From an uncultured Psychrobacter sp. (GTDB lineage: Bacteria; Pseudomonadota; Gammaproteobacteria; Pseudomonadales; Moraxellaceae), in NCBI GenBank assembly GCA_947501045.1, contig CANMUI010000001.1, positions 930,001-994,000 of the forward strand: a DNA stretch of 64,000 nt, in the 5' to 3' direction. The notes under the pieces are model-generated. The model was not told where the DNA came from and did not search any database. It saw nothing but the letters and a program-made list of their open reading frames with translations. Both the position numbers and the translations under genes were made by a program. Positions 8,841 to 18,366 of the stretch are shown here, one piece after another (the first letter of the stretch is position 1; every line of letters begins with the position of its first letter).

Positions 8841-9629
8841 ATGTCAAACCATGCTTCTTCTGTAAATCATTTATCTGCGCCGCCTCAGCGTCCAGCACTG
8901 TTCTCACCCTTGGGCACATTTTTGCTGGTCGTAGGTATGGTTATAGTATTTTTCATGAGTCAATTGCTAGGCATGTATATCGCAGGTAGGCTATGGTTGC
9001 CAGCAGGGAATCAGCTATCGATAGGGAATTTATTTTTTTTGGGGAGTAGTGATGGCACGGTAGTCAGTGCTTCAATCATTATTAGCTGTGTCTTAATTAC
9101 AGCTCTAATTCTGCTAGTGGTACGCCTAAAAGGCGGTAGGGTTAAAGAGTATTTGGCATTAGCACCATTTTCATGGAAAGTCTTTGTGGGTATGTTTGGG
9201 CTACTGCTGCTATTTATGGTGGGCAGTCAAGCCTTGACTTATTGGTTAGCAAAATCGCCCTCACTCTTCGTTGACCCGCTTTATGACTCAGTCAGCTCAG
9301 TGTGGTTACTGGTTTTAGCTATGGTCATTGTCGCGCCCATTTATGAAGAGCTGGTTTTTCGCGGTATATTGTGGTCGGCTATCGCTGAGCAATTCTCTAG
9401 CTCATCCGCTCTAGGAAAAAGCGGCGCTATCATAGCAAGCTTAGTGACGAGTCTTATCTTTGCAACTATTCATTTACAGTACGGTCTGTATGAGATCAGC
9501 ACCATCGTGATTTTAGCATTGATATTTTGCTATGCGCGCGTGAAGTCAGGATCGCTGCTACTGCCTATCGTGCTGCACATTATTAACAACGGTATCGCGA
9601 TGGGGCAGTATTTGTTGTATGGTGCCTAA
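8841..9629 (+). CDS. CPBP-family intramembrane glutamic endopeptidase (CAAX protease-like)
   Basis: Polytopic membrane protein of the CPBP/Abi family, which includes eukaryotic Rce1 and bacterial immunity-type proteases. About six to eight membrane helices are apparent. The diagnostic motifs are present: EELVFRG (EExxxR) near residue 171, the FATIH segment, and the later HIINNG histidine. I chose ATG 8841 (MSNHASSV); the in-frame ATG at 8766 would add 25 atypical residues. The substrate is unknown. It could process prenylated or small secreted peptides, but nothing adjacent indicates which. Confidence 0.85.
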   Translation: MSNHASSVNHLSAPPQRPALFSPLGTFLLVVGMVIVFFMSQLLGMYIAGRLWLPAGNQLSIGNLFFLGSSDGTVVSASIIISCVLITALILLVVRLKGGRVKEYLALAPFSWKVFVGMFGLLLLFMVGSQALTYWLAKSPSLFVDPLYDSVSSVWLLVLAMVIVAPIYEELVFRGILWSAIAEQFSSSSALGKSGAIIASLVTSLIFATIHLQYGLYEISTIVILALIFCYARVKSGSLLLPIVLHIINNGIAMGQYLLYGA

Positions 9630-9680
9630 AATATAGCATGACTTAAAACCATTTACTCTATACTCTAATCACTCTGTAAT

Positions 9681-10652
9681 CTAAGCTGCAGGATTTAGTT
9701 GTAAAACCTCATCTGCAGCGCGTTTAATATCATCAAGAGTCAGATTAGGTTTACCGCTTAGCGCCTGTCGCCACTTGCGAGCCCCATTTAAGCCTTGAAA
9801 CAGACCTAAGTAATGCCTTGCCATCGTTGGTAGAGCTTCACCTTGCGCAATCTGCTCCTCAAGATAAGGATATAGCTGATCTAGGATTTCTGCACGTTTA
9901 GGAATAGAGCCGCCCCATAAACTATTCGCTTCTGCCAAAAGGTAGGGGTTATGGTAAAAAGCACGCCCTATCATGACGCCATCAATGTGCTGCAGATGCG
10001 TTTGTATATCAGCAAGACTATCAATACCGCCATTGATCTCAATATCAAGCTGTGGAAAATCTTGCTTAAGACGATAAACATCATCATAGCGTAGTGGCGG
10101 TATCTCACGGTTTTGTTTCGGACTTAGCCCTTGTAGCCAAGCCGTACGCGCATGAACAATAAAACGAGTACAACCCGACTCTGCAACGGTCTGTACGAAC
10201 TGCTGCATAAACTCATAACTATCAAAGTCATCAATACCGATACGATGCTTGACGGTTACTGGTATATCAACAGCGGCTTGCATATGTTTAACTAAGCCTG
10301 CAACGGTATCAGGCTCTGCCATCAAACAGGCACCGATTCTATTATGTTGTACACGGTCGGATGGGCAACCTACATTGATATTGACTTCATCGTAGCCATG
10401 CTGCTGCGCAAACTGAGCGCACTGGGTCATCTCATCAATATCAGCACCGCCAAGCTGCAACACGATAGGCTGCTCACGCTTAGAAAAACGCAGGTGCCGC
10501 GCCCGATTGCCGTGTATTAAAGCGCCTGTACTGATCATCTCTGTATATAGATATACTTTAGGGTTAAATAGCCGCGCATAGTAGCGATAATCTGTCGTAG
10601 TCCAATCAATCATTGGCGCCACAGATAAACGCTTATTGGTCATATCAACCAT
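9681..10652 (-). CDS. dusA: tRNA-dihydrouridine(20/20a) synthase DusA
   Basis: FMN-dependent enzyme that reduces uridine at positions 20/20a in the tRNA D-loop, using NADPH. The Dus signature NINVGCPSDRVQ contains the catalytic Cys96. The DusA-specific start LSVAPMIDWTTTDYRYYARL and the FMN-binding segments VTVKHRIGID, FIVHARTAW and INGGIDS are all visible. At 323 residues the length is typical. The first ATG (10652) and the fourth codon (10643) are both possible starts. Confidence 0.96.
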   Translation of the reverse strand: MVDMTNKRLSVAPMIDWTTTDYRYYARLFNPKVYLYTEMISTGALIHGNRARHLRFSKREQPIVLQLGGADIDEMTQCAQFAQQHGYDEVNINVGCPSDRVQHNRIGACLMAEPDTVAGLVKHMQAAVDIPVTVKHRIGIDDFDSYEFMQQFVQTVAESGCTRFIVHARTAWLQGLSPKQNREIPPLRYDDVYRLKQDFPQLDIEINGGIDSLADIQTHLQHIDGVMIGRAFYHNPYLLAEANSLWGGSIPKRAEILDQLYPYLEEQIAQGEALPTMARHYLGLFQGLNGARKWRQALSGKPNLTLDDIKRAADEVLQLNPAA

Positions 10653-10740
10653 TACTTTCGTATCCTATAATTTTAAAGTTCAATTGATCTATATCGTATC
10701 GATGACACTCTAATTAAAGCACCATAGTGTTCAACATATC

Positions 10741-12060
10741 CTAAACAACGGTATCGATTTTCTTTAATTCGGGCAAGCTATAAAAATAAAGTCCCATTAT
10801 CATGCCAATAAAACCAATAAATGCAATGTAGAGAGCTGGTGAGAAGCTTACAAATATCGTTGCATAGCCAAGCCCAAAAGGGACCAATCCGCCTACAATA
10901 CCGTAGGTTATATTATAAGAGAACGCTAGTCCTGTTAGGCGTACATTGGTGGGAAACAGCTGTACTAAAATGGCTGGTACCATACCAATAACACCTGCAA
11001 AAAAACCTAACAGGGCATACATAATTAAAATATATTCGCCTCCCGCTTGCAGATGATAGTAAAAAGCAAATATTTGACCGACTAATAATACTGAACCGAT
11101 CAGTAAAACCTTACCGAAGTTTTGATGATTGGACAAAATACCATAAAAGATACAGCCAAAGATCATAAATATAATACCAAGACTGTGCGAGAACCCAAAC
11201 AAATCTTGATCTAGTACGAAACGCAGCTCAATCAAATCTGGCAATAAAAGTATGACTACAGTCGTGATACTTGAGATAACTAGAGTCAGCATCAACGCAA
11301 CAAACACCGAGTGACGACAATATTTAAAGAGTAAGGTAAAAGGTTTGAGAACATAATTATGGGGTCTTGACGCTTTCATCTCAATGAAAAATGGCGTCTC
11401 ATCGATAAAACGCCAAGCCAATAAAGGCAAAAAGCTCAATATAGCGGCCACAAAAAACGGCAAGCGCCAACCGTAGAGAATCAGTTGCTCAGGAGTCATA
11501 GCGCTGTTTAGCCATAAGAAAAACAGGTTAGAAAATAATACCCCTACAAAAAAACTGGCAGTAACGAAACTACAGCCCAACGATAAATATTGACGCGGTA
11601 AATGCTCAGCGACAAACACCCAAGATAAGGGCACGTAGAGACCAAATGCCATACCTTGAATGAACCGAAGTACAACAAACAAAAGGGGCGCCAGTATGCC
11701 CCATTGAGCGTAAGTTGGTAAACAGGCCATTGCTAATAAGCTACTTGCTGTGACAAGCATACTAATAAGTAATATTGGTTTACGACCCTTAATATCACCA
11801 TAACGACCAAAAACAATACCACCAAGCGGGCGCGCTAAATAACCGATAGCAAATAGTCCCAACCCCTGTAATCTTGTGACAACAGGATTGCTATGAGCTG
11901 GAAAAAATGCTGCTGCTATAATGTCTACAATGTATAAATAAATCAAAAAATTAAAAAAAACGACGGCACTGCTAAAACAGATAAACAACACTATATTTTT
12001 GTCTTTGGAAGACATCAATTCATATTGGGAAAAAGAAGACATGGTAAATTGCGTATCCAC
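10741..12060 (-). CDS. MFS transporter, metabolite:H+ symporter (MHS) type
   Basis: Twelve-helix major facilitator permease. The MHS/ProP-like subfamily is suggested by FNFLIYLYIVDIIAAAFFP near the start, GYLARPLGGIVFGRYGDIKGRKP (the loop 2-3 motif) and FIQGMAFGLYVPLSW in helix 4. The family carries proline/betaine, citrate, alpha-ketoglutarate or shikimate; the substrate here cannot be read from sequence. The first codon at 12060 is GTG; an ATG at 12042 (MSSFSQYEL) is an equally good start. No linked catabolic genes point to a substrate. Confidence 0.85.
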   Translation of the reverse strand: MDTQFTMSSFSQYELMSSKDKNIVLFICFSSAVVFFNFLIYLYIVDIIAAAFFPAHSNPVVTRLQGLGLFAIGYLARPLGGIVFGRYGDIKGRKPILLISMLVTASSLLAMACLPTYAQWGILAPLLFVVLRFIQGMAFGLYVPLSWVFVAEHLPRQYLSLGCSFVTASFFVGVLFSNLFFLWLNSAMTPEQLILYGWRLPFFVAAILSFLPLLAWRFIDETPFFIEMKASRPHNYVLKPFTLLFKYCRHSVFVALMLTLVISSITTVVILLLPDLIELRFVLDQDLFGFSHSLGIIFMIFGCIFYGILSNHQNFGKVLLIGSVLLVGQIFAFYYHLQAGGEYILIMYALLGFFAGVIGMVPAILVQLFPTNVRLTGLAFSYNITYGIVGGLVPFGLGYATIFVSFSPALYIAFIGFIGMIMGLYFYSLPELKKIDTVV

Positions 12061-12228
12061 ATATAAAGGTGGTCGTTAAGACGGTCATCATTGAGATGAC
12101 AAGCCATAATAAATGAGGTAAATAAGTAGCTTGTACTGATTGAGATCAAGAAAAGATCTCAAGTCAAGCTATTGAACTTTAGTTTGAAAATCAGGTATTG
12201 TTTAATCGTAAGAAGGATGAGTCTAACC

Positions 12229-13860
12229 CTATAATAGCCAGTCGATGGGCAACCACGACATAATAGTTAACCAGACATGATCGGTTAAATCGACACGTGG
12301 CTCGGTATCATATACTACTTTTTCGCCCTCCTCAATGGTGTGCCACTGGAGCTGATTATTACCTACAAGCTTAACTTCGTAAGCTTGACTTAATAAATCA
12401 TCGCTCAAAGCTTCGTGCAATTGTCTTGCCAGCTCATCATCATTGATAATGACGCCCATTTCAGTATTGATGTTCGCTGAGCGCGGATCAACATTATAAG
12501 AGCCGATAAAAACTTGATGATCATCGATAGCAAAGGTTTTAGCATGTAAGCTAGTTGATGATTGACTACGCGCCTTCCAAAGCTTGTTTTCACGCTGCTC
12601 TTCACTAGCCGTAGATTTTAACTCATAAATCTTAATTCCTGCGCGTAGCAGCTTTGGACGCCATTGACTATAGCCAGAATGAACTGCCGTTACATCGGTA
12701 GCATCAAAAGAGTTGGTCAAAATTTTGATATCAACGCCAGCTTCAGCCAATTGTACAAGGGTATTGACCCCATCTTTAGTGGGCACAAAGTACGAAGAGA
12801 TAATTGTCAGCTGTTTTGAGGGAGTGCCTAGTAATACACGTAGCTGCTGGACTAGGTTGGTATTACTAGGCACAGACTTATCTAATTTGCCAACATCATC
12901 GCTTAAAAATTGCATGTCTGTCCAGCGAAAAGGGACTTGTTTATTCACAAGATCTTTATCGATAGAAGAGTCCTCAACCGCAGCTTTATAAACAGCTAAA
13001 CTACTACGTGCATCCCGTTTTTCATCGCGGTCTAACTGGTCTAAACCTATTAAAAAATCACTTGTCGTACTTTTATCAGGAGTCACTAAAGTTTGGATAT
13101 CAAAAGATAGGGGTGATGACCAATAACTGGCAAAACTATTGTCAATATCAGCGACCACTTTACCAATAAGCAGGACATCTAAATCGGCAAATTGGCTATT
13201 TTGATCATTACTAAGATACTCATTACCTATATTGCGACCACCGATGATAGTGATTTGTTTGTCAAAAATCATGCTTTTATTGTGCATGCGCCGGTTAATA
13301 CGCGGCAGACCCGTTACAAAGTTTAGGGCTTGAAACTTACGGTGCATCAAAGGATTGATAATGCGCACCGCAATATTAGGATGACTTGCAAAACGCAATA
13401 ACTGCTGGTCTAACTGAGCATTACTGTTGAAATCATCCAACAATAAGCGCACAATAACGCCGCGCTCAGCCGCTTCCCATAAATCTTTAAGTAGCAGCTG
13501 TCCAGCTTGGTCGTCATGCCATATATAATACTGTACATCAATATTGCGGGTGGCCATATCAGTTAATATACTGCGTGCAGCAAAAGCATTGGCTCCAGTG
13601 ACAATTGGATGATAACCTGATAAATCAGGATGAATATCGTTTTGTTCACTAATGGCGGCAACCAAATCAGTATTGTTGTTGCTAGTTTCTGTACTTTGAT
13701 CACTATTTTGTTGATATAAGGCATCAACACGTGCAGATAGCGCTTTACTTTCGAGCAAATGAGGCTGCTTGGGCAAAGTTTGACAAGCGCTTAAACTCAA
13801 AGATAGTCCAAGTGTAAGACTCAATGCTAGCCTGTTTGGATTTACGTTTGACATTGCCAT
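12229..13860 (-). CDS. Phospholipase D-family lipoprotein (cardiolipin synthase C-like)
   Basis: Two-HKD phospholipase D-superfamily protein. The N-terminal signal ends in a lipobox (LSLSAC), so it is probably a membrane-anchored lipoprotein. The first HKD site is HNKSMIFDKQITIIGGRN, the second HAKTFAIDDHQVFIGSYN followed by DPRSANINTEMG. This layout and length match the ClsC/YmdC group, which makes cardiolipin from phosphatidylglycerol plus phosphatidylethanolamine. In E. coli ClsC works with YmdB, for which I see no neighbour. A different phosphatidyltransferase activity is possible. Confidence 0.85.
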   Translation of the reverse strand: MAMSNVNPNRLALSLTLGLSLSLSACQTLPKQPHLLESKALSARVDALYQQNSDQSTETSNNNTDLVAAISEQNDIHPDLSGYHPIVTGANAFAARSILTDMATRNIDVQYYIWHDDQAGQLLLKDLWEAAERGVIVRLLLDDFNSNAQLDQQLLRFASHPNIAVRIINPLMHRKFQALNFVTGLPRINRRMHNKSMIFDKQITIIGGRNIGNEYLSNDQNSQFADLDVLLIGKVVADIDNSFASYWSSPLSFDIQTLVTPDKSTTSDFLIGLDQLDRDEKRDARSSLAVYKAAVEDSSIDKDLVNKQVPFRWTDMQFLSDDVGKLDKSVPSNTNLVQQLRVLLGTPSKQLTIISSYFVPTKDGVNTLVQLAEAGVDIKILTNSFDATDVTAVHSGYSQWRPKLLRAGIKIYELKSTASEEQRENKLWKARSQSSTSLHAKTFAIDDHQVFIGSYNVDPRSANINTEMGVIINDDELARQLHEALSDDLLSQAYEVKLVGNNQLQWHTIEEGEKVVYDTEPRVDLTDHVWLTIMSWLPIDWLL

Positions 13861-14400
13861 AGATGAATTACCTTAACTTTACTTAGAATTATGCTGCACA
13901 AAATTGGCTATAAGAGATAGTAAACAAAAGCGCAGTATAAAGGGTTGCCAAGCTTAGCAGGTACAGCAGCATCTGCCTACTAAAAAATGCGTCACTTTTA
14001 CAAATAACTTTTATAAGTAAAATATGATTAGTAATTTTATGTCAACAATATTAGCTCTACTAAGTACCTAATTTTAAGCAATAACATGGCTTTATTGTTT
14101 AGTTGTCTTTTGTTCTTTAATGAAAAAATTGGCCTAGCAGGTGTCTGTAATAAGTGATCATGCTATGATAAAACCCGACATAGATGCTTTTAGCTTTGGT
14201 GTTTTTATCGTTTTAAGATTAAATAGTAACTAAGCTAAATAAGGTATTTTAGCAGTTTTGCATAACTCATTATAATAACTTTAAGCAGAAGAGACTCTAT
14301 GAAGTAAAAAAGTGCTTTGTAGAGATAGCTTCTAAAACTATGGTTGAGATGTATCTTTGAATAAGACAATTTTAGTGCAAACATTAGTAATGGAACCTTT
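13861..14400. other. Divergent intergenic region (540 bp)
   Basis: This lies between the minus-strand phospholipase D gene and plus-strand metZ and must hold both promoters. It is AT-rich. I looked for a SAM-type riboswitch or clear operator ahead of metZ and saw none, and no small gene. Confidence 0.5.
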
Positions 14401-15675
14401 ATGAGTCAGTCGCAAGTGCAAGATGAACAACAGAATATAGGTTTGGATGCAAACTGGCGCTCCGATGCCTTAGATTTAGATTTGGATTATGGCATGCAAA
14501 CCATAGCCGTGCGAGCAGGGCAGCACCGCACGGATGAAGGCGAGCACTCAGAGCCTATATTTACTACCAGCTCTTATGTATATGCCTCAGCAAGCGACGC
14601 TGCCGCGCACTTTGATGGCACTAAGACGGGCAATGTTTATTCGCGTCATACCAATCCTAGCGTACGTACCTTTGAGCGCCGCCTAGCTGCACTTGAAAAT
14701 GGCGAACGCGCGGTAGCGACGGCCTCTGGTATGGGCGCTATTTTGACTATGTGCTTAGCTTATCTAAAAGCTGGCGACCATCTGTTAGCCGCCAACCAGC
14801 TGTTCGGCTCCTCCATTGGCCTTTTCAATAACTATATGGAAAAATTCGGTGTTGAAGTTAGCTACGTCGACTGCTTTGATAACGATGCTTGGGCAAATGC
14901 CGTGCAGCCTAATACCAAGCTTATTTATTGTGAAAGCCCGAGCAATCCACTCGCGCAAATTTGCGATATTGAGTTTTTAAGTCGGTTATCAAAAGCCAAT
15001 GATATTCTACTCGTAGTGGACAACTGCTTTGCATCTCCCGCTATTCAACGTCCATTGGATCTAGGCGCTGATGTGGTGATTCATTCGGCGACTAAATACT
15101 TAGATGGACAGGGCCGCGTACTTGGCGGCGCGCTTGTCGGCAGTGATCAGCTCATGCAAGAGGCGTTTACAGTAGTACGCTCAGGTGGTATCAGCATGAG
15201 TCCTTTTAATGCTTGGGTGTTTACTAAAGGTCTTGAAACGCTCAAACTACGTATGCAAGCGCACTGCGCTAATGCTAATGAGATTGCACAGTTCTTGGTC
15301 AACCATCCCAAGGTAAGCAGGGTACATTTTACTGGCTTGTCTGACCATCCGGCTCACGATCTTGCTAAACGACAGCATCATATGCAAGACGGCTTTGGGG
15401 CGATTATGGGTTTTGAGGTCAAAGCTACAGATGCACTTGATGGCAAAGCTGCTGCTTGGCAGGTGATTGATGCAACAAAAATGATCTCTATCACTAATAA
15501 TTTAGGCGATGCCAAAACCACGATTACCCATCCTGCGACAACGACGCACTTTCGTTTGTCCCCCGAAGCGCGCGCCGAAGCGGGCGTTAACGATAGTCTT
15601 ATACGTTTATCTGTAGGACTTGAAGATGTCGATGATATTATCAAAGATTTGGCTCGCGGCTTAGACAGCTTGTAA
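14401..15675 (+). CDS. metZ: O-succinylhomoserine sulfhydrylase MetZ
   Basis: PLP-dependent enzyme of the Cys/Met metabolism family that makes homocysteine directly from O-succinylhomoserine and sulfide, the direct-sulfhydrylation route to methionine. The cofactor lysine is in HSATKYLDGQGRVLGG (Lys232). Other family signatures are GNVYSRHTNPSVRTFERRLAALEN and the C-terminal SVGLEDVDDIIKDLARGL. The LDGQGRVLGGA form is characteristic of MetZ rather than MetB or MetC. The start has GGAA about eight bases upstream. Confidence 0.92.
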   Translation: MSQSQVQDEQQNIGLDANWRSDALDLDLDYGMQTIAVRAGQHRTDEGEHSEPIFTTSSYVYASASDAAAHFDGTKTGNVYSRHTNPSVRTFERRLAALENGERAVATASGMGAILTMCLAYLKAGDHLLAANQLFGSSIGLFNNYMEKFGVEVSYVDCFDNDAWANAVQPNTKLIYCESPSNPLAQICDIEFLSRLSKANDILLVVDNCFASPAIQRPLDLGADVVIHSATKYLDGQGRVLGGALVGSDQLMQEAFTVVRSGGISMSPFNAWVFTKGLETLKLRMQAHCANANEIAQFLVNHPKVSRVHFTGLSDHPAHDLAKRQHHMQDGFGAIMGFEVKATDALDGKAAAWQVIDATKMISITNNLGDAKTTITHPATTTHFRLSPEARAEAGVNDSLIRLSVGLEDVDDIIKDLARGLDSL

Positions 15676-15701
15676 AGATAGCGGTATAATCATTTAGCTA
15701 T

Positions 15702-15723
15702 AACTAATTAACGATAATTAGTT
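15702..15723. repeat. AT-rich 9-bp inverted repeat ahead of ybaB
   Basis: AACTAATTA (15702-15710) and TAATTAGTT (15715-15723) form a perfect dyad with a 4-base centre. There is no T-tract, so it is not an obvious terminator. It lies 27 bp after metZ and about 90 bp before ybaB, where it could be an operator or just AT-rich chance. Confidence 0.4.
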
Positions 15724-15813
15724 AGTGATGATTATTTAGCAATAATTCGATCAATAACCATCGCTTACTATTGTTAAGATTTATTTTTATTCTATAAAGA
15801 CTAAGAGGCAGTT

Positions 15814-16143
15814 ATGAATATTCAAGCACTTATGCAACAAGCACAAACTATGCAGAAAAAAGTAGAGGCCAACGTTGAGAGTGCCAAAAAAGAATTGGCA
15901 AACAAAGAAGTACAAGCAGAAGCGGGTAGTGGTCTAGTAAAAGTGACCATGACTGGTCGTCATGTAGTAAAGCGTTTAAGTATCGATCCAAGTTTGCTTG
16001 AAGATGAGCCGGATATGATTGAGGACTTGATCGCCGCGGCTATCAATGATGCGGTTCGCCAAGCCGATGAGCTTTATGAAGAAACAATGGCAGGCGCAAC
16101 CTCAGGAATGGGCCTGCCACCAGGTATGCAAGGTCTATTTTAA
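15814..16143 (+). CDS. ybaB: YbaB/EbfC-family nucleoid-associated protein
   Basis: Small dimeric DNA-binding protein, usually encoded next to recR, as here. Family features are visible: the QALMQQAQTMQKKVE N-terminal helix, the VQAEAGSGLVKVTMTGRHVVKRLSID core and the C-terminal GATSGMGLPPGMQGLF. The 109-residue length is normal. An intrinsic terminator separates it from recR, so the two may not be fully cotranscribed. Confidence 0.95.
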   Translation: MNIQALMQQAQTMQKKVEANVESAKKELANKEVQAEAGSGLVKVTMTGRHVVKRLSIDPSLLEDEPDMIEDLIAAAINDAVRQADELYEETMAGATSGMGLPPGMQGLF

Positions 16144-16183
16144 GACTAAATACGATCTAGATATGGCATGTTGCAGTCAAAAG

Positions 16184-16218
16184 TGGGGTTGTTATCGACA
16201 CGATACGACCCCATTTTT
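16184..16218 (+). terminator. Intrinsic terminator between ybaB and recR
   Basis: A 9-bp stem (16184-16192 with 16205-16213, one G-U pair) rich in G-C, with a 12-base loop, followed by TTTTT. It lies 41 bp after the ybaB stop codon and 77 bp before the recR start. Confidence 0.85.
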
Positions 16219-16294
16219 ATAACTACGATTCTAAATTTCTATAATTTTAAATTTCGATGTTTATTGACTTGTATCATACTCAAAGGAAATAACT

Positions 16295-16888
16295 TTGCTT
16301 ACAGCCAAATTCGATCAGCTGGTCAAACAGTTACGTATTCTACCCGGTGTGGGTCAAAAAAGTGCCCAGCGTATGGCATTGCACCTACTTACTAAAAAAC
16401 GTCCACAGGGCATGGCGCTCGCGCAAGCTTTGGATGAGGCGATGCGTGATATCGTTGAGTGCCAGCGTTGTCATAGCTTTAGTGATGAAAATATCTGTCC
16501 GCTATGCCAAGATCCAAGGCGTGACGATGGACTGCTATGTGTAGTCGAAACTGCCGCTGATGTGATGGCTATTGAGCAAACGGCAGGTTACCGTGGCCGC
16601 TATTTTGTATTGGGTGGTCATCTGTCACCTCTTGATGGTATTAGCGCTGATGACTTAAATATCGACCAGTTGGTGTGGCGTGTCAAACAAGAACCGATTG
16701 AAGAGTTGATACTAGCGACGGGTACTACGGTTGAAGGACAAACGACCGCGCACTTTATTAGCGAAGCGGTTAGCCGTCATGTCAAAAAAGTAACTCGTTT
16801 GGCACAAGGCGTGCCTATGGGCGGTGAGCTTGAATACCTTGATAGCATGACCCTTGGACAAGCGCTACAAAACCGCTCTTTTTTATAA
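16295..16888 (+). CDS. recR: Recombination mediator RecR
   Basis: Acts with RecF and RecO to load RecA on gapped single-stranded DNA. The helix-hairpin-helix segment LRILPGVGQKSAQRMALHLL comes first, then the four-Cys zinc finger (Cys56, Cys59, Cys68, Cys71), then a Toprim domain beginning at LLCVVETAADVMAIE. The start codon is TTG at 16295, fixed by AAAGGAA at 16282-16288; the frame has no suitable nearby ATG. The length, 197 residues, is standard. Confidence 0.96.
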   Translation: MLTAKFDQLVKQLRILPGVGQKSAQRMALHLLTKKRPQGMALAQALDEAMRDIVECQRCHSFSDENICPLCQDPRRDDGLLCVVETAADVMAIEQTAGYRGRYFVLGGHLSPLDGISADDLNIDQLVWRVKQEPIEELILATGTTVEGQTTAHFISEAVSRHVKKVTRLAQGVPMGGELEYLDSMTLGQALQNRSFL

Positions 16889-17031
16889 ACAGTTATTTTT
16901 TAACCCTTAGTTCTTTAATTTAGCAGTTTCTGCTACTATAAATTTTTGCTTGCTATTTTCACTCACTAATAGATACTAATTTTAAGTCTTTAGTATCTAG
17001 TCCCTTTTCTTATTTAAGCAGGTATCTGCCC

Positions 17032-18363
17032 GTGTCAAACCCTCCTTCCGCTGTAACCCTCCAAAATCATGCTGCTATTGCTGATATTACTGTCTCAAAA
17101 ACCTCAACTGTAGTGGAGTCCGATTCACTAAAATCCAGTGATGTCTCTTTAGCAGCGCCAGCTACTGAGCCTGATATTGATGCGCTATTAGATACTGCAG
17201 ATGAGGTGGCTATCACTTGGGTACGCAAACAGTCGCAGTTGGATGAAGTTATTGAGGCGTTAAAGGTTTGCGGCCGAGTAGCACTGGATACTGAGTTTAT
17301 CAAACGTGATACCTACTATCCACGCTTGGCGTTGGTGCAAATGAATATCGGTGATCATATTTATTTGTTGGATGCTCCAAAGCTGCAACTACAAGAGGTT
17401 TGGCAAGCACTTAGTGAGGTTGATGTGGCCATTTGGCATGCTTGCGGCGAGGATTTAGGGATCTTTTATTTGCTATCAGGCTGTCCGCCTTTGACCAATA
17501 TCTTTGATACCCAGATTGCGCTATCTTATTTGACCGGAAAGCTACAAATAGGCTATCAGCAGGCGCTTGATAAACAGCTAGATATGCACATTGATAAAGA
17601 GCAAAGTCAATCTGACTGGCTACAGCGTCCGTTATCCGATGAGCAAGAGCAATACGCGATCGATGATGTGCGCTTTTTGCCAGCGCTATATTTAAGTCTT
17701 GAGTATGAACTCAAAAAACAAGGGTTGTACGCTTATGTCTGGGAGGATTGCCAGCTTTATGCACGTGAGCGGCATGAGGCGCAGCATGTTGAAGATGAAG
17801 CCATGTATCTAACGATGGCAGATTATCGTTATAACTCCCAGCAAATGGCGATACTACAAGCGGTAGCAACTTGGCGCGAGCAACTCGCACGAGCCACTAA
17901 TCAGCCGCGTACCTTTATCATCAAAAAACAAGCAGTGCGCGAAATTATTACAGAAAGTCCTAAAAGTATGCGCGAGCTTGCGCAAAAAACCACCGTACAC
18001 CGCAATATTCTGCGCTTATATGGAGAGGAGTTGCTAAGCGTTATCAGTCAAGCCAAGCAGCTACCAGCGCTGCAGCATCCTACTAGGCTACCTGCTCCGT
18101 ATCGCTCCAAAAATAAAGTGCTGTCAAAAGCGGTACAGCAAGCGATAGATGAGCACGCTCAGCTTATTGGTGTCCCTGCCAATGTCCTTATGCGCAAAAA
18201 ATGGCTGGGACAATTATATGAAGTTATCGCTTATGATAAAGCGCTCTCTGAGTTGCCAAAAGGTCTACAAGGCTGGCGTTATAAGTGGGTAACGCAGACC
18301 TTGATACCGGTTATTGAAGCGCATAAGACTGAACTACAGCAGGGCATGGGTGTTAGCGTTTAA
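17032..18363 (+). CDS. rnd: Ribonuclease D
   Basis: 3'-5' exoribonuclease that trims the 3' ends of tRNA precursors and other stable RNAs. The DEDD-type exonuclease domain shows VALDTEFIKRDTYYPRLALVQ (Asp86, Glu88), WHACGEDLGIF and the late YAIDDVRFLPALY motif. An HRDC domain follows (about residues 270-340). The start is GTG 17032 with AGG about nine bases upstream. About 60 N-terminal residues, rich in Ser, Thr, Ala and Val, precede the catalytic domain and are absent from the typical enzyme of about 375 residues. The stop codon is only 3 bp from that of the convergent hydrolase gene. Confidence 0.94.
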   Translation: MSNPPSAVTLQNHAAIADITVSKTSTVVESDSLKSSDVSLAAPATEPDIDALLDTADEVAITWVRKQSQLDEVIEALKVCGRVALDTEFIKRDTYYPRLALVQMNIGDHIYLLDAPKLQLQEVWQALSEVDVAIWHACGEDLGIFYLLSGCPPLTNIFDTQIALSYLTGKLQIGYQQALDKQLDMHIDKEQSQSDWLQRPLSDEQEQYAIDDVRFLPALYLSLEYELKKQGLYAYVWEDCQLYARERHEAQHVEDEAMYLTMADYRYNSQQMAILQAVATWREQLARATNQPRTFIIKKQAVREIITESPKSMRELAQKTTVHRNILRLYGEELLSVISQAKQLPALQHPTRLPAPYRSKNKVLSKAVQQAIDEHAQLIGVPANVLMRKKWLGQLYEVIAYDKALSELPKGLQGWRYKWVTQTLIPVIEAHKTELQQGMGVSV

Positions 18364-18366
18364 TTA

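Noticed and set aside
8841..9629. CPBP protease as part of a phage-defence or bacteriocin-immunity system
   Set aside because: The family name Abi suggests it, but no toxin, bacteriocin or defence gene is adjacent.
9630..9680. Terminator between convergent CPBP and dusA genes
   Set aside because: The 51-bp gap has no stem-loop with a T-tract.
13861..14400. Possible SAM riboswitch or metabolite leader before metZ
   Set aside because: No conserved blocks or paired elements of known classes could be found by eye.
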